This document shows, one piece after another, positions 5,633-9,257 of a DNA stretch of 9,257 bases. The translations under genes were made by a program, and so were the position numbers. The stretch is taken from assembly GCA_003166055.1 (NCBI GenBank), contig PMWR01000509.1, positions 10,324-19,580 on the forward strand, given 5' to 3'. This DNA comes from Acidobacteriaceae bacterium (lineage in GTDB: Bacteria > Acidobacteriota > Terriglobia > Terriglobales > Acidobacteriaceae). The notes under the pieces are model-generated. The model did not search any database. It was not told the origin of the DNA and saw only the letters and a list, made by a program, of their open reading frames with translations. Numbering within the stretch: the stretch's first letter is position 1; the number at the start of each line of letters is the position of its first letter.

Positions 5633-6811
5633 CTATCCGGCTGCCTGTTCGCGGAGCGGGAAAGGGAAGGGCGCTGCAATTGCCGCATGCTTCCTGCGGC
5701 CATACACCACCAGGAACAACAAAAGCAGCAGCACAACCGCAATCACCAGCAAACTGCCCTCGGGACCGTCCGACCCACCGCTCCAAATCGCGGCGCCCGC
5801 CGGGGTGGTTGTCAGATAGTGCCCTTTTGCCGGAAGCCCGCTGTCGGCAGTGCCGTAGAAATACGTTTCCGCCCAGTCCCACGCCGCGTGGCAGCCGATC
5901 GCCCACCAGGCCGAGCCGGTTGCCCAGATGCTCACGCAGAAAGCGAAGCCGATAAACGCCGCCGCAAAGATGCCGATCCAGGTTTCGCCATTGTTGCTGG
6001 TGTGAATCGCACCGAAAAGCGTGGACGAAACCCAGGCCGCCTGCCAGAAGCTGGAGCCCGGCGACTTGAAGAGTTGAAGCAGCAGGCAGGGGACCAGCCC
6101 GAGCCCGGCGATGACGTAGATGCCCCAGATGCCGTTACCCTTACCTAGCCAGAGTAACTCGCCGCAGATCAGCGCCTCGACGCCCAGCGCCCACCAGAAA
6201 TTAATTCCGCGTGTCAGTGTGAATTGCAGATAGCAGCGAAAAAGGCCCTCTTCAACAAATCCAACCGTGAGAAACGCCAATGCCCAGAGCGCGCCGAACT
6301 TCGCGATTCCAGTACCCGAGAGCGCAATCGAACCAAAATGCAGCCATCCGCCCCAGGCCAACCCTCCAATCAGTGCTGAAAGGGACGCGAACCCCGCGAC
6401 CAGCCCAAATACGAAATTGAAAAGACGGCGCGAATCGACCAGGTTGAAGGCCAGAAGGTTTCCGCGACGACGCTCGATCAGCGCGATGATAGCGGCTGCC
6501 CCTGCCATTGCGAGAAATGGAACCAGCTCGTTGAAGAAGGCGGCGGAGGCGGTGAAATCGTTCTTCTCACTGATCAGATGGAAGTGCAGGAATACAAGTC
6601 CAACCAAGCCGAGAAAAAGATAGTACAACAAGATAAAGCTGGCCACCGACCATCCCGCGCGCAGGTTTCCGCCACCGAGAAAAACCCATTGCAGAGCGCG
6701 CGTCTCCCAAGGCTCCTGTTCGATGGAAGCGGATTGAGGCTGGGTGGCGGCCTCGATAGCGTTTTCAGAAGGCGGCACTTCCGGAAGTGGCGGCTTACCC
6801 TCGGGCTCCAT
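5633..6811 (-). CDS. CPBP-family intramembrane glutamic protease (CAAX-like)
   Basis: The 392-residue product has a proline- and glutamate-rich cytoplasmic tail (1-40), about eight hydrophobic segments, and the three motifs of the CPBP (Abi/CAAX, Rce1-like) family. Motif 1 is EEGLFR (Glu187, Glu188, Arg192). Motif 2 is FGAIH (Phe266 to His270). Motif 3 is HAAWD (His308, Asp312), where many homologues have Asn. Family members cleave membrane or prenylated substrates, or act in bacteriocin self-immunity and stress signalling; the substrate here is unknown. A last strongly hydrophobic helix (353-370) after the catalytic core is followed by a GRRK basic stop. The ATG at 6811 has a strong AAGGAGG (6822-6816) only 4 nt away. 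The GntR regulator follows after 4 nt, so the pair is probably co-transcribed and the regulator may control it. Confidence 0.92.
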   Translation of the reverse strand: MEPEGKPPLPEVPPSENAIEAATQPQSASIEQEPWETRALQWVFLGGGNLRAGWSVASFILLYYLFLGLVGLVFLHFHLISEKNDFTASAAFFNELVPFLAMAGAAAIIALIERRRGNLLAFNLVDSRRLFNFVFGLVAGFASLSALIGGLAWGGWLHFGSIALSGTGIAKFGALWALAFLTVGFVEEGLFRCYLQFTLTRGINFWWALGVEALICGELLWLGKGNGIWGIYVIAGLGLVPCLLLQLFKSPGSSFWQAAWVSSTLFGAIHTSNNGETWIGIFAAAFIGFAFCVSIWATGSAWWAIGCHAAWDWAETYFYGTADSGLPAKGHYLTTTPAGAAIWSGGSDGPEGSLLVIAVVLLLLLFLVVYGRRKHAAIAAPFPFPLREQAAG

Positions 6812-6815
6812 GGAG

Positions 6816-6856
6816 CCTCCTTAAGATTGCAAAAAGAGTCTGTGTGCTGAATTGTA
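6816..6856 (-). promoter_or_regulatory. RBS and possible -10 box of the protease gene
   Basis: AAGGAGG at 6822-6816 is a clear Shine-Dalgarno sequence for the ATG at 6811. Upstream, TACAAT at 6856-6851 matches five of six bases of a sigma-70 -10 box, but the matching -35 position is poor. A single CAGTA half-site, as in the palindrome at 4626-4643, overlaps this box (6859-6855) without a second arm. The binding site is confident; the promoter is tentative. Confidence 0.4.
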
Positions 6857-6946
6857 CTGGAGAGGCTCCGCGGCGGGAATGGGAACGGCATGCCCGCAGG
6901 TGCGAGGCGCGTCGCGACTTTCGAGGCACGAGCGATTGCTTGCTGT

Positions 6947-6967
6947 GAGAGCTTGCCGAAGCTGCTC
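6947..6967 (-). terminator. Hairpin after the ADOP permease gene
   Basis: Eleven to thirty-one nt past the permease stop the sequence folds into an 8-bp stem with one bulge: GAG-AGCTT (6947-6954), loop GCCG, AAGCT (6959-6963), bulged G6964, CTC (6965-6967) on the plus strand. No T-run follows on the minus strand, so it is at best an atypical terminator. It sits where one would be expected, between two genes separated by 166 nt. The rest of that gap holds the protease leader and nothing else recognisable. Confidence 0.35.
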
Positions 6968-6977
6968 TGATTCGCCC

Positions 6978-9257
6978 CTACTCGTCGCGCAGCGCCACCA
7001 TCGGATCGATATGCGCCGCACGCCGCGCCGGGAACCAGCTTGCCAGCAGCGCAACCGCGATAATCGAAGCCGTGATGGCCCCAAACACCAGCGGATCGTC
7101 TGGACGCACTTCGTAGAGCAGGTTGGCCACGCCATGCGCCAGCGCGAAAGCCAGCACCAGCCCAACAGACACTCCCGCGCCCGTCAGCCATCCCGCGCGG
7201 CGCAGAATCATGCGCAGCACATCTTCGCGCTGCGCGCCCATGGCCAGCCGCACGCCGATCTCACGCGTCCGTTCGCCCACCAGATTCGCCATCACGCCGA
7301 AGATTCCGATGGCTGCCAGAACCAGGGCGACCAGCGCGTCGAAGCCCAGCATGGCCGCAACGTAAAACATGCCGGTCAACTGCACACGCGTGTACTTCTC
7401 GTAGCTCTCAACCTCATCCAACGGGAGTGCGGGATCAATCGTCGCCAGCGCCTTGCGCGCTTCCGGAGCAATCGCTTCCGGATCGCCGCTGGTGGTGATG
7501 GCGTAGGTCAGGCCGGATTGCGGCACCTGCAGGGCGTCAGCATAAATTGCGGCTGGCCGCGATCTCTGGTAAAGGGAATAAGTGGTCTCCTCCACAACGC
7601 CGACAATGGTCAACCAGGGAGTCTGCTCCGCGGTTCCGGTCTTCATGCGTATGCGCTTGCCAATTGCGTTCTCGCCGGGGAAATAACGGTCCACGAGAGA
7701 TTTGCTTACAACGGCCACCGGCTGCGAATGCAGATCGTCACTGGCCGTGAACATCCGTCCGCTGACCACGCCAATATGAAACTGGTTGAAGTAACCTGCG
7801 CTTACCGTGAGGCGCAGGGCAGGCTGCGATTGGCCAGGCACGAGCGGCCGGTTCTCGATTTGAAAGTCGTCATCCCATGCATTATCGCTGTAGGGAAGCG
7901 CACTGGTCGCCTCCGCGTGCTGAACGCCGGGCAGCGCCTGCAGCTTCTCAAGGCTCTGCATGTACATCGCGGCCATCTTCTGCGGCGTATCGTAGCGCGT
8001 TGCCGGCAGATGCACGTTGAAGACCAGCGTGTGCGTGGGATCGTACCGGTCGGCCAGATGCAGCATCCCGTACATGCCCTTGCACATCAGCGTCGCGCCA
8101 ATCACCAATGCCACGGCCAGCGAGATTTGCGAAACCGCCAGCAGATTGCGCAGCTTTTGTCCGCGTCCCGCGCCCACCACCGACCGGGAACCCGCCTTGA
8201 GCTGATCCACCAGGTTCACGCGCAGTGCGGCCAGCGCAGGCGCAAACCCCGAAACCACGCCCGCCAGCACGGCCAGCAACAAGGACAGCAGCAGCGCGTG
8301 TCCGTTCAGTGAGATGTTCGTCCAACCGGCCAGGCGGCGTGCCACTGTTTCCGGCATCGTTACCTCGCTCACATGCATTTCGAGTTGCGCAAACAATAGG
8401 CCGCCCGCGCCGCCGACCAGTCCCAGCAGAATGCTCTCAGTGAGCAACTGCCGCAGCAGGCGTCCTCGGCCTGCGCCCAGCGCCGTGCGCATGGCAATCT
8501 CAGGGCGCCGCGCAATGCCGCGCGCAAATTGCAAATTGGCGATATTTGCGCACACCACCAGCAGCACGAAAAACGTGGCGCCCTGAATCAGGTTGAAGTA
8601 GAGCGGTGTGTAATCGCCGTTGATATCCGCGAGCAGCGTTTCAATCTTGATTCGCCAGCCCTGATTCGTTGCCGGATAGGCATTCGAAAGGTGCTCCGCA
8701 ATCACGTTCAGTTCGGCCTGCGCCTGGCCCAGCGTCACTCCATCGCGCAACCGGCCAACCACCAGGTAATCGTGCGAACTGCGGTTGGCAAGCTGCGTAT
8801 CGGTGGGCGCGAACGGCAGAAACAGATCGGCCGCCGCCGGATATTGCATGGTCTTCGGCATCACGCCGATCACGGTGTACGCATGCTGCTCCAACTCGAT
8901 GGTCCGGCCCAGAATCGCCGGATCGGCCGCGAAGTGAGACTTCCAGAAGTCGTAACTCAGCACGGCGACGCTATTGCGGCCGGGCTGCGTCTCCGTCTCA
9001 TTGAACACTCGCCCCAGAAACGCGTTCGTCCGCAGCACGCTGAAGAACGACGGCGAAAGGTAGTCCGCCATCACGTGAGCCGCATCGCCCGCTCCCGTCA
9101 AACTCATGTCGGAATAACTGCGCACCGCGATCGACTCAAACGAGTGGCTCTGGCGCCGCCAGTCTTCATAGTTCGCCAGGGCAACCTGCTGTCCGTCGCC
9201 GCTGTTCTGCTGCTCGTAGACCGTGACCACGCGGCTCAGATCCGGCACCGCCAGAGG
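6978..9257 (-). CDS. ADOP-type MacB/FtsX ABC transporter permease, N-terminus missing
   Basis: The frame is open from the right edge (759 codons visible) to TAG at 6978. A GTG at 9248 could be read as a start, but the preceding codons (P-L-A) fit the family, and the first transmembrane helix expected in full-length members is absent, so the gene continues upstream. The layout is the duplicated MacB type (residues counted from the GTG at 9248). There is a periplasmic core (about 1-215), then an FtsX core with ANIANLQFARGIARRPEIAM (234-253) and LGAGRGRLLRQLL (257-269), with helices near 225-242, 270-288 and 318-340. A linker helix (370-388) leads to a second periplasmic core (about 405-620), and a second FtsX core has GERTREIGVRLAMGA (658-672). 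The end, IDPMVALRDE, is typical. Such permeases are thought to act in macrolide-type export or envelope mechanotransmission with an ATPase. No ATPase gene is in the window. Confidence 0.93.
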   Translation of the reverse strand, partial: PLAVPDLSRVVTVYEQQNSGDGQQVALANYEDWRRQSHSFESIAVRSYSDMSLTGAGDAAHVMADYLSPSFFSVLRTNAFLGRVFNETETQPGRNSVAVLSYDFWKSHFAADPAILGRTIELEQHAYTVIGVMPKTMQYPAAADLFLPFAPTDTQLANRSSHDYLVVGRLRDGVTLGQAQAELNVIAEHLSNAYPATNQGWRIKIETLLADINGDYTPLYFNLIQGATFFVLLVVCANIANLQFARGIARRPEIAMRTALGAGRGRLLRQLLTESILLGLVGGAGGLLFAQLEMHVSEVTMPETVARRLAGWTNISLNGHALLLSLLLAVLAGVVSGFAPALAALRVNLVDQLKAGSRSVVGAGRGQKLRNLLAVSQISLAVALVIGATLMCKGMYGMLHLADRYDPTHTLVFNVHLPATRYDTPQKMAAMYMQSLEKLQALPGVQHAEATSALPYSDNAWDDDFQIENRPLVPGQSQPALRLTVSAGYFNQFHIGVVSGRMFTASDDLHSQPVAVVSKSLVDRYFPGENAIGKRIRMKTGTAEQTPWLTIVGVVEETTYSLYQRSRPAAIYADALQVPQSGLTYAITTSGDPEAIAPEARKALATIDPALPLDEVESYEKYTRVQLTGMFYVAAMLGFDALVALVLAAIGIFGVMANLVGERTREIGVRLAMGAQREDVLRMILRRAGWLTGAGVSVGLVLAFALAHGVANLLYEVRPDDPLVFGAITASIIAVALLASWFPARRAAHIDPMVALRDE

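Noticed and set aside
5629..5742. N-terminal extension of the GntR regulator to position 5742
   Set aside because: It would overlap the protease's C-terminal helix, and the added residues (many Cys and Trp) are a frame-shifted reading of that hydrophobic region. The wHTH begins naturally after the Met at 5628.
6852..8312. Long plus-strand open frame (486 codons) opposite the permease gene
   Set aside because: It lies antisense to a gene with unmistakable MacB/FtsX motifs, is rich in Arg, His and Gln, and has no recognisable domain. It is the usual by-product of GC-rich codon usage.
9246..9248. GTG at 9248 as the true start of the permease
   Set aside because: The frame stays open to the window edge, and the first transmembrane helix usual in this family has not yet been seen, so the gene must begin upstream.

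Overview
The window reads as chromosomal DNA of an Acidobacteriota bacterium, probably the Acidobacteriaceae/Terriglobia group. That assignment is an inference from four things: moderately high GC, an ADOP-type MacB/FtsX permease (a family strongly expanded in acidobacteria), a secreted protein with an 'ALPDAPS' motif just after its signal peptide, and a CTGACCA heptad tandem repeat. Every convincing gene lies on the minus strand, so the window is transcribed from right to left. No rRNA, tRNA, CRISPR array, transposase or phage gene was seen.

In transcription order: (1) 9257-6978, most of an ADOP-type permease whose N-terminus lies off the right edge, followed by an imperfect hairpin. (2) 6811-5633, a CPBP (CAAX-like) intramembrane glutamic protease with all three catalytic motifs. 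(3) 5628-4687, a GntR-type regulator with an unusually long C-terminal half, starting 4 nt after the protease stop. (4) 4686-4553, an intergenic stretch with a perfect 18-bp palindrome that fits a GntR-type operator. (5) 4552-4487, a 21-codon, almost wholly hydrophobic micro-ORF behind a near-perfect Shine-Dalgarno sequence; it is short enough for normal gene callers to miss. (6) 4452-3895, a secreted or membrane-tethered protein with two small hydrophobic segments. (7) 3898-2708, a secreted, probably beta-propeller-like protein that overlaps gene 6 by ATGA. (8) 2617-110, a membrane-anchored penicillin-acylase-family Ntn hydrolase. (9) 113-1, the start of another exported or membrane protein, overlapping gene 8 by ATGA and encoding a heptad DNA repeat in its N-terminus.

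Most products are envelope proteins. The protease and regulator look co-transcribed. The palindrome lies just after the regulator and just before the micro-ORF and the two secreted proteins, so regulation of that downstream unit by the GntR protein is a reasonable but unproven hypothesis. The acylase and the partial gene after it form a second translationally coupled pair. The acylase, regulator, protease and permease belong to known families. The least explained parts are the micro-ORF, the palindrome and the secreted pair.
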